Source: Candidatus Thiodiazotropha sp. (ex Epidulcina cf. delphinae)
Lineage (GTDB): Bacteria; Pseudomonadota; Gammaproteobacteria; Chromatiales; Chromatiaceae
Reading direction: 5' to 3'
DNA length: 64,000 nucleotides
Assembly: GCA_025656455.1 (NCBI GenBank)
Contig: JAHXHS010000021.1
Location: 21,044-85,043, forward strand
The notes beneath the pieces are model-generated. The model did not search any database. It worked only from the letters and a program-made list of their open reading frames with translations, and was not told where the DNA came from. Position 1 is the first letter of the stretch. Each line of letters starts with the position of its first letter. The position numbers and the translations under genes are program-made. This document shows, one piece after another, positions 9,271 through 17,564 of the stretch.

Positions 9271-9648
9271 CTATGCCACTACCTCCGGCACACGGGAGAA
9301 AAAGAAGACCAGTACGCTTAGGGCTTGTCCCTGCATGACCCCGATACCTTGCGTTTCATGGCCAAATGCTCTAAATAAAGAAGTACCTCCACTCTCAGCG
9401 CGGTGATAGGGATGCATGTCAGAATGGAAACGATTGATCCAGCCGAAATAGCCCCTCTTACTCACCGCCATAAGAAACTTACGATAGATCTCAGAGAACT
9501 GCCGACCAATCAGGTTGTTAACGTTTTCAACCACTTGATCTGTTAAGAAAGGCACAATGGTTCTTCGAGAAAACAGAGTGAATCGCCCCGGTATTCCCAG
9601 AGACTCTATTTCTTGAGAGGACAGAGTGTGGTGCGAGTTTATTGACAA
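9271..9648 (-). CDS. Orphan ORF of unknown function, possibly a gene remnant
   Basis: A 125-codon frame beginning with TTG and lacking a clear ribosome site. The product has an ordinary amino-acid mix (RFTLFSRRTIVPFLTDQVVE, GRQFSEIYRKFLMAVSKRGY) and no signal peptide. I do not recognise a family. Its position in a gene-poor stretch beside an AT-rich methyltransferase gene suggests accessory DNA, and it may be a fragment of a longer gene, such as a transposase or phage gene, with broken ends. It may also be chance. Confidence 0.3.
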   Translation of the reverse strand: MSINSHHTLSSQEIESLGIPGRFTLFSRRTIVPFLTDQVVENVNNLIGRQFSEIYRKFLMAVSKRGYFGWINRFHSDMHPYHRAESGGTSLFRAFGHETQGIGVMQGQALSVLVFFFSRVPEVVA

Positions 9649-9764
9649 TGGTCATGCTGAAAGTATCAGCAACCGAATCAGATCCGGAGGCCGTTTGGCG
9701 GTACCGCTAAACATAACTCGTAGATAGAATTTCACCCACATGACTTAGTGAAGGAAAAAAAATA

Positions 9765-10841
9765 ATGACCAATATCGATTTAGAAAAGAGCTATTCGCGT
9801 GCTAAAGAGTTTTGTCACCTGTTTACAAACTCGCAAAGCAGGGTGCGCCTTGTACTTGGGACGAATGAATATGCAAGAAGTATCGCTAATGCTATCGATA
9901 TAGATGGCTTCATAAATGATCATTCTAATGACCAAGCGTATCTTGGCAAGCCTATATATAAGACAGAGAACATTCCAGCAGATGCGCTGGTTGTATCGTC
10001 AGCGGTTCGCATCAGACCGCTCAGCGCATCAAAAAAGCTAGATGAATTAGGGATTGAGAACCTCGATTATTTTTTGTTTAGGAAGTTTTCAGGACTTGAA
10101 ATTATTCCTGTAATGATGTGGGATGAATTTAACTATAGTTATGTGGAAAATGAAGAAAAATTTAACTGGGTAAGAACTATTCTCGCAGATAACGTCTCAA
10201 AGATAATATATGATCGACTGATTAATTTTCGGAGAACAGGTTGTCTTGAATACATGAAGCAATTCACAGACTGTCAACAGCGGCAGTATTTTGAGAAGTT
10301 TTTCCGTCTTCCTGATAAGGATCAAACATTTATTGATGCTGGTGGATATGATGGATATACAAGTTCTGAATTTATTCGGTGGTGTCCGAATTATAAATCA
10401 GTCCATATGTTTGAACCGGAAAAGGGTAATTTTAAAAAAGCAAGAGATAATTTAAAACACTTTGATAACGTATATTTCCATCAGCTTGGTTTGTCGAATA
10501 GAACCGAGACTCTAAGATTTTCGGCTTGTGGACCTGCCTCCAGTATTACTGAAAGTGGCGAGTGTCTTATTAATGTTGATAGATTGGATAACATAGTAAG
10601 CGAACCCGTTCATTTTATAAAAATGGATATAGAGGGCGCTGAAAGTAGTGCTCTGGAGGGGTCAATAAATACGATTATAAATAATCATCCTGTATTGGCT
10701 ATATGTGTATATCATAGGGGCGATGACTTCTGGTCAATTCCCGAGCAACTTCTTTCATATAGAGGTGATTATTCTGTATTTATTCGTCATTATACGGAAG
10801 GTGTAACTGAAACAGTTATGTTTTTTGTGCCTAATCATTGA
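9765..10841 (+). CDS. FkbM-family SAM-dependent methyltransferase with N-terminal sugar/nucleotide-binding-like domain
   Basis: A 358-residue protein. Residues about 20-120 resemble a small Rossmann-like module (RVRLVLGTNEYARSIANAI; ADALVVSSAVRIRPLSASKK), as seen before FkbM domains in glycan loci. Residues about 180-350 are the FkbM methyltransferase: FIDAGGYDGYTSSEFIRW binds SAM, MFEPEKGNFKKARDN is the acidic loop, and HFIKMDIEGAESSALEG the catalytic-core strand. Family members O-methylate sugars or polyketides. The gene is markedly richer in A and T than its neighbours, consistent with recent transfer, and stands alone rather than in a polysaccharide cluster. A GAAGGA ribosome site precedes the ATG. 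Its end overlaps the convergent nhaA by 7 bases. Confidence 0.88.
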   Translation: MTNIDLEKSYSRAKEFCHLFTNSQSRVRLVLGTNEYARSIANAIDIDGFINDHSNDQAYLGKPIYKTENIPADALVVSSAVRIRPLSASKKLDELGIENLDYFLFRKFSGLEIIPVMMWDEFNYSYVENEEKFNWVRTILADNVSKIIYDRLINFRRTGCLEYMKQFTDCQQRQYFEKFFRLPDKDQTFIDAGGYDGYTSSEFIRWCPNYKSVHMFEPEKGNFKKARDNLKHFDNVYFHQLGLSNRTETLRFSACGPASSITESGECLINVDRLDNIVSEPVHFIKMDIEGAESSALEGSINTIINNHPVLAICVYHRGDDFWSIPEQLLSYRGDYSVFIRHYTEGVTETVMFFVPNH

Positions 10842-12007
10842 GACTTATATTTATAGGCGAAACGCAATATGACATAACCCAATATGCCAGAGGCAAGGGA
10901 GCCAACCAGGATTCCGAGTCTGTCATCCACCGCGAAATCGGGACCTCCCTGCTCGAATGCCAAAGAACCAACGAACAGGCTCATCGTAAAACCGATTCCA
11001 CACAGAGAGGCGACTCCGTATAATTGCAGCCAACTGACATCGTGGGGTAGTTTCGATATACCGAGCTTTATGGCAAACAGACTAAAGCCGAACACCCCCA
11101 ACTGATTACCGAAAAACAGGCCTGCGGCAATACCCAGGGGAACCGGATGAATTAAGAATTCCAGTGTCATCGCCTCAAAGGGAATGCCGGCATTGGCGAA
11201 TGCAAATAGGGGCAAGATACCAAACACAACGGATGGATGGAGGTCATGCTCCAGTTTTTCCAGTTGGGTCAGGGATTCTCCCGGTATTTTCTTGAAAGGG
11301 ATAAAGAACGCCGTCAATACGCCAGCCAGTGTCGCGTGTACGCCGGATTTGAGAACCGCCGCCCAAAGCACTAAACCGACGAGCACATAGGGGGTCAAGC
11401 CCAATACGCTCCTACGGTTCAGGGTAAATAAGGCAATGATCGCAATTGAGGCAATCAGCAGTGAAGAAAAGGATAAGTCGGCGGTGTAGAAAACCGCAAT
11501 AATAATGATGGCGCCTAAATCATCAATGATCGCCAAGGTCATTAAAAAGAGTTTCAGCGATTGCGGCACCTGGCTTCCAAGCAGCGCGAGCACGCCGAGC
11601 GCAAAGGCGATGTCCGTGGCTGACGGGATTGCCCAGCCTTTCATGGCAATGGGGTCATTCCAATTTATTGAAGCATAAATTGCTGCGGGAATGGCCATCC
11701 CGCCGATTGCCGCGATAATGGGTAAAACCACATGAGAGGGATCAGACAACTCTCCGGCCAGGACTTCACGCTTGACTTCAAGGCCGATGAGAAAAAAGAA
11801 AACAGCCATCAGACCATCATTGATCCAAAGCAACAAAGGCTTGGCAATTTCGAACTCACCGATTCTGATTTCAACGGAGGTCCCAAGCAAAGCATCGTAA
11901 AGGCTTTTAGCGGCTGAGTTTTCAACCGCCATCGCTAGAATAGCCGCAATCAACAGTAGAATGCCGCTGGCGGACTCAAGACGTAAAAATTCTTTCAGAT
12001 TTTTCAT
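10835..12007 (-). CDS. nhaA: Na+/H+ antiporter NhaA
   Basis: A 390-residue, 12-helix inner-membrane protein that exchanges internal Na+ for external H+. The ion-binding aspartates are in SATDIAFALGVLALLG and LAIIDDLGAIIIIAVFY (Asp133 and Asp163/164 in E. coli). LRLESASGILLLIAAILAM at the N-terminus and GFTMSLFVGSLAF near the C-terminus are also typical. Length matches the family. The gene stands alone with its own start; no nhaR regulator is adjacent. A sodium-extruding antiporter suits a marine or brackish habitat, which is inference. Confidence 0.97.
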   Translation of the reverse strand: MKNLKEFLRLESASGILLLIAAILAMAVENSAAKSLYDALLGTSVEIRIGEFEIAKPLLLWINDGLMAVFFFLIGLEVKREVLAGELSDPSHVVLPIIAAIGGMAIPAAIYASINWNDPIAMKGWAIPSATDIAFALGVLALLGSQVPQSLKLFLMTLAIIDDLGAIIIIAVFYTADLSFSSLLIASIAIIALFTLNRRSVLGLTPYVLVGLVLWAAVLKSGVHATLAGVLTAFFIPFKKIPGESLTQLEKLEHDLHPSVVFGILPLFAFANAGIPFEAMTLEFLIHPVPLGIAAGLFFGNQLGVFGFSLFAIKLGISKLPHDVSWLQLYGVASLCGIGFTMSLFVGSLAFEQGGPDFAVDDRLGILVGSLASGILGYVILRFAYKYKSQ

Positions 12008-12083
12008 AACCGATTTGGTTTATCCAGTCGGACTATATCTTAGCAATAGTTTGGATGGGTGTCTGGAAAGATCTGCACTGCGG

Positions 12084-15000
12084 TTAAAGCCGCTGGGATG
12101 AGGCGAGTAATTGCTTCAGTTGTAGTAGTAGACCATCTCGTAGGTTATGGAGTTCATTCAACTTTGCCAGAGCCTCAGGCGTCCTATTCTGAGCCCGGAG
12201 CGCCAATAAATCAGCAGCGAGTGCATGCACCTGCCGATGCATTGATTCGATGACCTGTAGGGTGGGGTTACTGCCGTAGCGCTCCATGCCTTCGCTATCC
12301 AACCATGCGCCGAAGTGGCATTTGTGAATATCCAGTGACGGCAGCGTAGTGCTGTCACCCACGATGTACTCTTCTATTCTCCGGATCCATGCCTGATGCT
12401 CGATGCCGGCGAACAGTAAGGGGATGTTGTTACGGCTGACGACAGGCTGATTTTTCCAATTGGGAGGCGGCTGCCAGGTTTCGGTCCAGTCCAGCAGGTC
12501 GGCTGCCGGCATGGGTCTGGCAATGGCGTATCCCTGAGCCAGATCACAGCCGAGTTGCAGCAACATTTCAGCATGCGCCTGGGTCTCCACACCCTCCGCA
12601 ATGGCCTGGCGACGGAAGGCTATCGCCAGGGTCAGCACGCCTTCGAGGATGGCCAGATCCTCGGAGCTCTCCAACATATCCCGTACAAAGCTCTGGTCGA
12701 CCTTGATTTGCGCGGCCGGCAGCCGTTTTAGGTAGGTGAGTGAAGAGTAACCCGTGCCGAAATCATCCAGGGCAAAACTCATTCCCATCTCATTACAGGC
12801 TTGCATTACCCGGGAGACCTGGGTGATGTCTTCCAAAGCACTGGTCTCCAGCACCTCCAGTATGATGTCCTTTGGTGTAATGCCCGGATGCAGTGCGATG
12901 AGTTTCCGCAGACGGTCAGTGAAGTCAGGTTGCTGTAAATGGTGTGCGCTGATGTTTATGCTCATCGAGAGATTGAGTTTGGTCTGACGCCAGGATTCCA
13001 GCTGACTCAATGCAGTATCGATGATCCATTCGCCCAGTTCGACGGATAGTGAATGATTTTCGATGAGTGGCAGAAAGTGATCGGGTGGGAGCAGTCCTTG
13101 ATCCGGATGTTGCCAACGGATCAACGCTTCCACGCCATGAATCCTACCGGTGCGCATGTTTACCTTGGGCTGGTAGTAGAGGACAAACTCAGCTTTGTTC
13201 AAGGCCAGTTGGATTCGTTCAAGACTTTCGTGGTAGCCCCTGAGACTTCGGTCCTGCTCATCATCGAAGATGTGGTAACGGTTCTTGCCGCTTAGTTTGG
13301 CTTGGTACATAGCCTGATCAGCCTGACGAAGGAGCTGATCAGGACTAACCTCATCTTTCTGAGGATATAGGACTATCCCGAGGCTGGCGGAGACCTGGAG
13401 CAGGAGATCGCCGATAGGGATAGGTTGCGCGACAGTCGTGAGAAGCCGGGAAATCAGGGGTATGCTCTCCTTCGTATTGGCAAGGTCAATCAATACCGCG
13501 ACAAATTCATCCCCCCCCAGGCGAGCGATCGTGTCACCTTCACGCATGGCGTCTTTCATGCGGTTGGCAAGGATTATCAGGACTTGGTCGCCGACTTCAT
13601 GGCCGTGGGTATCGTTGATGTTCTTGAAGCCGTCAAGATCGAGATAGACCACTGCCAGTTTTTGTCTGCGTCGCTGCGACTGCACCATTGCCTGATGTAA
13701 ACGATCGGCCAGCAGGACGCGGTTGGGCAGATCAGTCAATGCATCGTAATGGGCGATGTGTTCGAGTTGTTTCTGGTGCCGCTTTTGCGAAGTGATGTCC
13801 GAGAATACGGCGACATAGTGCTGTATCCTGCCCTGTATGTCTCTTACGGCGCTGATATTCATGAACTCAGTGTACACCTCGCCATTCTTGCGCCGGTTCC
13901 AGATTTCGCCATACCACTGCCCCTTGTTGATCAGACTGTCCCACATCAGGGTGTAGAACTCCGCGGTTTGACGGCCGGATTTCAGGATGCGCGGATTATT
14001 GCCCAGTACCTCTTCCCGGCTGTAACCGGTGATATGGGTGAAGGCATCGTTGACATCGACGATATTGGCATCGGCATCGGTAATAGTGATGCCCTCACGG
14101 GCATAGGTAAATACGTTGGCGGCGAGATGTAATTTCTCCTCTGCCTGCTTGCGGTTAGTGATATCGATGCACATGCCGGCCATAAGCCGGTTCCCGTCTA
14201 GCGTTTGCTGTACAGGGTATCCTTTTTCCTGAATCCACTTGATTTCCCCATCATCCATGACAATACGATACTCGATCTCATATTGCTCTCCATGCTTGTG
14301 GTATCTATCGATCTTCTCAAGATAGTCGTCAATGTCATCGGGATGCAGGGTTTCGATGAAACTCCTGGGATTTTGAAACAGACTCTCCCTGGATTTTTGC
14401 CAGACTGTCTCATAGGCGAGGTTGATGTAGAGCATATTTTTGATGCCGCGAGTGCTCATCCAGAAAACATCGCTCAGGGTGTCTGTAACAAGTCTGAACT
14501 TGAGTTCGCTCTCGCGCAGTTTATCTTCAGTCAGCTTGCGTTTTGTGATGTCGTGCAGTGTGACAAATACCTGATAGGGCTTCTCTTCACCACTCTTGAA
14601 TTGTGGAATTGCATTGATGCTAACCCATACATAATCTTCTTTGTCCGGGTTAAGGATGCCGGCAACAACATTATCCACGGGTTTCCCGGTTAGCAAGGCC
14701 TGCATCGAAGGATGCTCCTCACTGGGAAAATCGGAGCCGTCTTCACGTATGACTCTCCAGTGTGGATCCATGGAGGTTCTATTGAGGAACTCTTCACGAG
14801 GCAAGCCGAAGATCTTGAGAGCGGCCGGATTACAGTCAATCAATTTACCATCACTCCGCTGATAGAAAACGCCCTGAGCCATGTTGTCAAAAAGCATGCG
14901 TAGTTTTTCTTCACCGATTTTCAGGGCGTGATGCGCTTCCCAGCGTTGGAAAAGAAACAGGCCAAGAAGAAATAGAGACAGGAAACCTACGACTGTCGAG

Positions 15001-15812
15001 GTCAGCATCAAATAGCGAGTTTGCTGATCCTTATCCCGATCCAGGATGCCAAGCCATTTGCTGCGCAGGCGCTCATAAGTCCCATCGGTTATGACTACCG
15101 AAAGACCTTCGTTGAGTAGGGCGAGTAGCTGCTTGTCTCCTTCCCTGACGGCAAAACAGAAATCCTGGCGGAAATCGGTCAAGGGGGCGATCGCCGTCTT
15201 GATATTACGCAACCCAAGTTTGTCGATGAGATTCAGGCCGACCAGGCGTTGAGCCACCACGGCATCCAGCTCGCCTTGGGATAATTTCAGTAATGCCTCT
15301 TCAAAGGATTTAGTGGCGATTATCCGCTCTGTGATAGTATTGCGGCGTATGAATTCTTCGGCGTTGTCCCCGCGCATAACTCCAACCATGCGACCACGCA
15401 GATCTTCAAGGGCAAGGATGTCATTTTCCTCATCACGGACAAAAACGGCGCCGAAAAGGCTGAGATAGGGCACTGTGAAGTCGAACACCTCCTCTCGTTC
15501 AGGGGTGCGACCGACGAGGGGCAGCGCCTCCAGGCGACCCACTTCGAGATCCTGTTTGATTTCCGACCAAGCTCCGACTTCAAAGCTAACCTCGCGTCCC
15601 ATCGCCTTCAGCGCCCCTTGCAGCAATTCAACAGAGAAACCTCCTGCTGTACCGTCTTCAAGCACAATGGAGAGGGGCGGGTAGTCAATTTCGCTGGCAG
15701 ACCTGACGGGGTCCCCATCCGCAGGACAGGGTGATAAAAATAGGCAGGCAGTCAATACAAAAATGTGATGACTGGCAAATACCTTGGTCAGGAATGGGGT
15801 TTTCCAAGACAT
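12084..15812 (-). CDS. Periplasmic solute-sensing, PAS-GGDEF-EAL c-di-GMP enzyme with C-terminal zinc-binding CZB domain
   Basis: A 1242-residue inner-membrane signalling protein. Signal peptide to about 31; a family 3 solute-binding domain (about 40-260, DYPPLSIVLEDGTAGGFSVE); a membrane segment near 270-292; three PAS/PAC units (about 300-690); a GGDEF domain with intact RLGGDEF; an EAL domain with intact GVEALIRW and DDFGTGYSSL; and a CZB domain at the end (IEHQAWIRRIE, KCHFGAW, MHRQVHALAADLL). CZB uses three His and one Cys to hold zinc and inhibits the E. coli cyclase DgcZ. Both catalytic motifs look complete, so it could make and break c-di-GMP. The gene stands alone, and zinc plus a periplasmic amino-acid-like ligand are the likely inputs. 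Confidence 0.95.
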   Translation of the reverse strand: MSWKTPFLTKVFASHHIFVLTACLFLSPCPADGDPVRSASEIDYPPLSIVLEDGTAGGFSVELLQGALKAMGREVSFEVGAWSEIKQDLEVGRLEALPLVGRTPEREEVFDFTVPYLSLFGAVFVRDEENDILALEDLRGRMVGVMRGDNAEEFIRRNTITERIIATKSFEEALLKLSQGELDAVVAQRLVGLNLIDKLGLRNIKTAIAPLTDFRQDFCFAVREGDKQLLALLNEGLSVVITDGTYERLRSKWLGILDRDKDQQTRYLMLTSTVVGFLSLFLLGLFLFQRWEAHHALKIGEEKLRMLFDNMAQGVFYQRSDGKLIDCNPAALKIFGLPREEFLNRTSMDPHWRVIREDGSDFPSEEHPSMQALLTGKPVDNVVAGILNPDKEDYVWVSINAIPQFKSGEEKPYQVFVTLHDITKRKLTEDKLRESELKFRLVTDTLSDVFWMSTRGIKNMLYINLAYETVWQKSRESLFQNPRSFIETLHPDDIDDYLEKIDRYHKHGEQYEIEYRIVMDDGEIKWIQEKGYPVQQTLDGNRLMAGMCIDITNRKQAEEKLHLAANVFTYAREGITITDADANIVDVNDAFTHITGYSREEVLGNNPRILKSGRQTAEFYTLMWDSLINKGQWYGEIWNRRKNGEVYTEFMNISAVRDIQGRIQHYVAVFSDITSQKRHQKQLEHIAHYDALTDLPNRVLLADRLHQAMVQSQRRRQKLAVVYLDLDGFKNINDTHGHEVGDQVLIILANRMKDAMREGDTIARLGGDEFVAVLIDLANTKESIPLISRLLTTVAQPIPIGDLLLQVSASLGIVLYPQKDEVSPDQLLRQADQAMYQAKLSGKNRYHIFDDEQDRSLRGYHESLERIQLALNKAEFVLYYQPKVNMRTGRIHGVEALIRWQHPDQGLLPPDHFLPLIENHSLSVELGEWIIDTALSQLESWRQTKLNLSMSINISAHHLQQPDFTDRLRKLIALHPGITPKDIILEVLETSALEDITQVSRVMQACNEMGMSFALDDFGTGYSSLTYLKRLPAAQIKVDQSFVRDMLESSEDLAILEGVLTLAIAFRRQAIAEGVETQAHAEMLLQLGCDLAQGYAIARPMPAADLLDWTETWQPPPNWKNQPVVSRNNIPLLFAGIEHQAWIRRIEEYIVGDSTTLPSLDIHKCHFGAWLDSEGMERYGSNPTLQVIESMHRQVHALAADLLALRAQNRTPEALAKLNELHNLRDGLLLQLKQLLASSQRL

Positions 15813-16104
15813 TTTCAGTACATCAGGAGGCGCATGTGGAGAGATTCATGCGAAAAGAATATATAAGAAAAAACGACAGAATTCTCATGAATGATTTCAG
15901 GTTTGTTTATCTTACATTATAGCTGTGAACAACCGGGCGTGACTCATCCTTTTGTATTTAAGATTGTACAGGCGGGCTACTCCGATGCAGTTTAATGACC
16001 TTGCCGGAAGGCGCGCATGCCGGATTACAAAGGCCTGTATTCACTCAAGGCGCGAAGGGTTGGTGGCTGTGGCTGGGATTTGGACTGGGCGTGAGGGTAT
16101 GTGA
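15813..16104. other. Intergenic region upstream of the GGDEF-EAL gene
   Basis: No open frame with coding character. The first 100 bases are AT-rich and should hold the promoter of the minus-strand gene ending the block at 15812; I could not assign -35/-10 boxes with confidence. Confidence 0.4.
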
Positions 16105-16396
16105 TCACAGACCCAGTTGGCTGTGCGAGCCCAGACGCACGAGCTGCAATACCTCGTCGTTCGGCTTACGGTAAATCAATACCAAGTCAGGCCCTGACAT
16201 GGCAGTCCCGGTGATCTTTCCAATCGCCAGTCAGGGCATGGTCGCGGTGGCGCGGTTCAAGCGGTTGATCGCAGGCCAGCGCCCGCAAGACAGGCATCAG
16301 CTCAGCATCGAGCGTTGCACGGTGCTGCCCCTTAGCCCCACGTTTGTAGTCGCGCTTGAACTGGCTGGTGTGCTCAATCCTTCTCACGCAGGTCAT
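16105..16396 (-). pseudogene. yafQ: YafQ-family mRNA interferase toxin, broken by a one-base frameshift
   Basis: The first frame gives a normal YafQ/RelE start (RRIEHTSQFKRDYKRGAKGQ, then HRDHALTGDWKDHRDCHVR) and stops at TGA after 69 residues. Directly on, in another frame, the sequence reads PDLVLIYRKPNDEVLQLVRL then GSHSQLGL before a stop at 16105-16107, which is exactly the missing YafQ C-terminus with its catalytic His in LGSHS. Removing one G from a GGG run near 16193-16195 restores a full-length toxin. This is either a natural inactivating mutation or a sequencing error. It overlaps the end of the antitoxin gene by 23 bases. Confidence 0.85.
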
Positions 16397-16637
16397 CCAT
16401 CAGAGCTTCTACACTATCGAAACTCTTGAGGTTGCCGGTGCGGGCTTCGCGCATAGCAGCGATGGTGGTTTCGTTCGGCACCAGCGGCTCGAACGGTAGT
16501 GCCTTCTCGTGGGCAATGCGGGTCAACAGGATGCGAAACGCATCGGACACGGTGAGCCCCATCGCCGCCAGCACGGCGGATGCTTCCTCCTTGATGTGCT
16601 CGTCAATGCGAGCGCGGACAACAGCATTTGAGGGCAT
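16374..16637 (-). CDS. RelB/DinJ-family antitoxin
   Basis: An 87-residue protein with a ribbon-helix-helix N-terminus (VVRARIDEHIKEEASAVLAA, then MGLTVSDAFRILLTRIA) and an acidic C-terminal tail that would wrap the toxin (NLKSFDSVEALMDDLREKD). This is the DinJ arrangement; its partner downstream is YafQ-like. A strong AGGAGG sits 7 bases before the ATG. Because the toxin reading frame is broken, this may be a solitary antitoxin. Such proteins repress their own operon by binding palindromes near the promoter, and one is present just upstream. Confidence 0.92.
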   Translation of the reverse strand: MPSNAVVRARIDEHIKEEASAVLAAMGLTVSDAFRILLTRIAHEKALPFEPLVPNETTIAAMREARTGNLKSFDSVEALMDDLREKD

Positions 16638-16663
16638 GGTTTAATCCTCCTAACTATCTATGA

Positions 16664-16676
16664 GCTACATTGTAGC
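16664..16676. promoter_or_regulatory. Candidate operator of the RelB/YafQ operon
   Basis: GCTACA-T-TGTAGC is a perfect 6-base inverted repeat around one central base, 27 bases upstream of the antitoxin ATG. Position and form suit a ribbon-helix-helix antitoxin operator overlapping the promoter. Confidence 0.5.
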
Positions 16677-16931
16677 CCACTTGGCGCGCATTTGCATGTA
16701 ACCAGGACCTGACTGATTGACGGAATATGCATGTTTTACGGCAGGTCCTGTCGTGCCCCTGGCTCATCCATGCAACATCCTTTGAAAAATGTACGGAAAA
16801 CCCTTTATCAATCAGCTAGTTCAGATGCCCAGATCCTGAAACAGATCGTCGGCAGCATCAAAACGCTTCCCGTAATCCTTATCCAGTTAGATGATCCCCA
16901 TGAGGGTGGCCTATTGTTCGTCAATTTGGAT

Positions 16932-16973
16932 GGATGTCTGGGTTATTTTTTCGGATGTCTGGGTTATTTTTTC
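16932..16973. repeat. Perfect 21-base tandem duplication
   Basis: GGATGTCTGGGTTATTTTTTC occurs twice in a row (16932-16952 and 16953-16973), immediately before the first GTAGGGTGCGGC repeat. A recent slippage or insertion event is the likely cause. Confidence 0.85.
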
Positions 16974-17166
16974 GTAGGGTGCGGCCCTGCCGCACCATCG
17001 CTGTGGGTCGAGACACCCACATGAATCGGGACATATAGGGACGCCCCGGGGTCGTCAAAGAGGTTTTGGGTGGGTGTCTTGTTTATCCAGGGGGCTGCGA
17101 AGTGAAGAAATCCATCATAGCAAACAGGAGCGCAACCCAGCATGGTGCGGCAGGGCCGCACCCTAC
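16974..17166. repeat. 193-base element bounded by inverted GTAGGGTGCGGC repeats (MITE-like)
   Basis: The left end (16974-16996) is GTAGGGTGCGGC followed by CCTGCCGCACC; the right end (17144-17166) is the exact reverse complement. Each end is itself a hairpin. The inside holds a further small palindrome (GTGGGT-CGAGAC-ACCCAC) and a GGGTGGGTGTC segment that recurs after the copy at 63806. There is no transposase. The same end sequence occurs at 32448 and 63806. Confidence 0.75.
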
Positions 17167-17235
17167 GCCCTGTTCACATTGTGCGGTCCCACATAGAACA
17201 TGGGAACGAGTTAAATTTGAACTCCGAAACTTGAG

Positions 17236-17353
17236 GTTCTAAGATTTCAAATGATGAGTGTCCTTATATTGATTATTGCATATTGTAGCGTATCAATGCA
17301 CTCATGACGGCGTATCGTTCTAAGATTTTTAAATGATGAGTGTCCTCGTATTG
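17236..17353. repeat. Two direct copies of a 36-base AT-rich unit
   Basis: GTTCTAAGATTT followed by AAATGATGAGTGTCCT and a TATTG end occurs at 17236-17271 and, with two or three changes, at 17317-17353. Period is 81 bases. Only two copies are seen, so this is not a CRISPR array; the function is unknown. Confidence 0.7.
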
Positions 17354-17564
17354 TATTCATAGGGGAGATCGTGTTCGGTGTGCAGGTGGGTGATGTGGCA
17401 ATTCAAACTCGATTCCATATTTGGCGAGTAGAGCCTATTGCCTCTGATTCTCAATGCAAATCAAATTTTGAAAGCCAGATCTATGAGATCGATAATCACT
17501 TGGAGTTCTGTCAATAACTGTACGTAAGCGAACAACGCACAAGAAAATCTAGAAAGACGTAACG

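Larger units (their letters stand above)
16677..17564. other. Repeat-rich, gene-free region
   Basis: Almost 900 bases without a supported gene. It contains a tandem 21-base duplication (16932-16973), an inverted pair of GTAGGGTGCGGC repeats bounding a 193-base block (16974-17166), and two direct copies of a 36-base AT-rich unit (17236-17271 and 17317-17353). The pattern is that of an insertion hot spot with remnants of small non-coding elements. Confidence 0.6.

Noticed and set aside
17236..17353. Possible CRISPR repeats
   Set aside because: Only two imperfect copies with one 45-base gap, no cas genes and AT-rich non-palindromic units.
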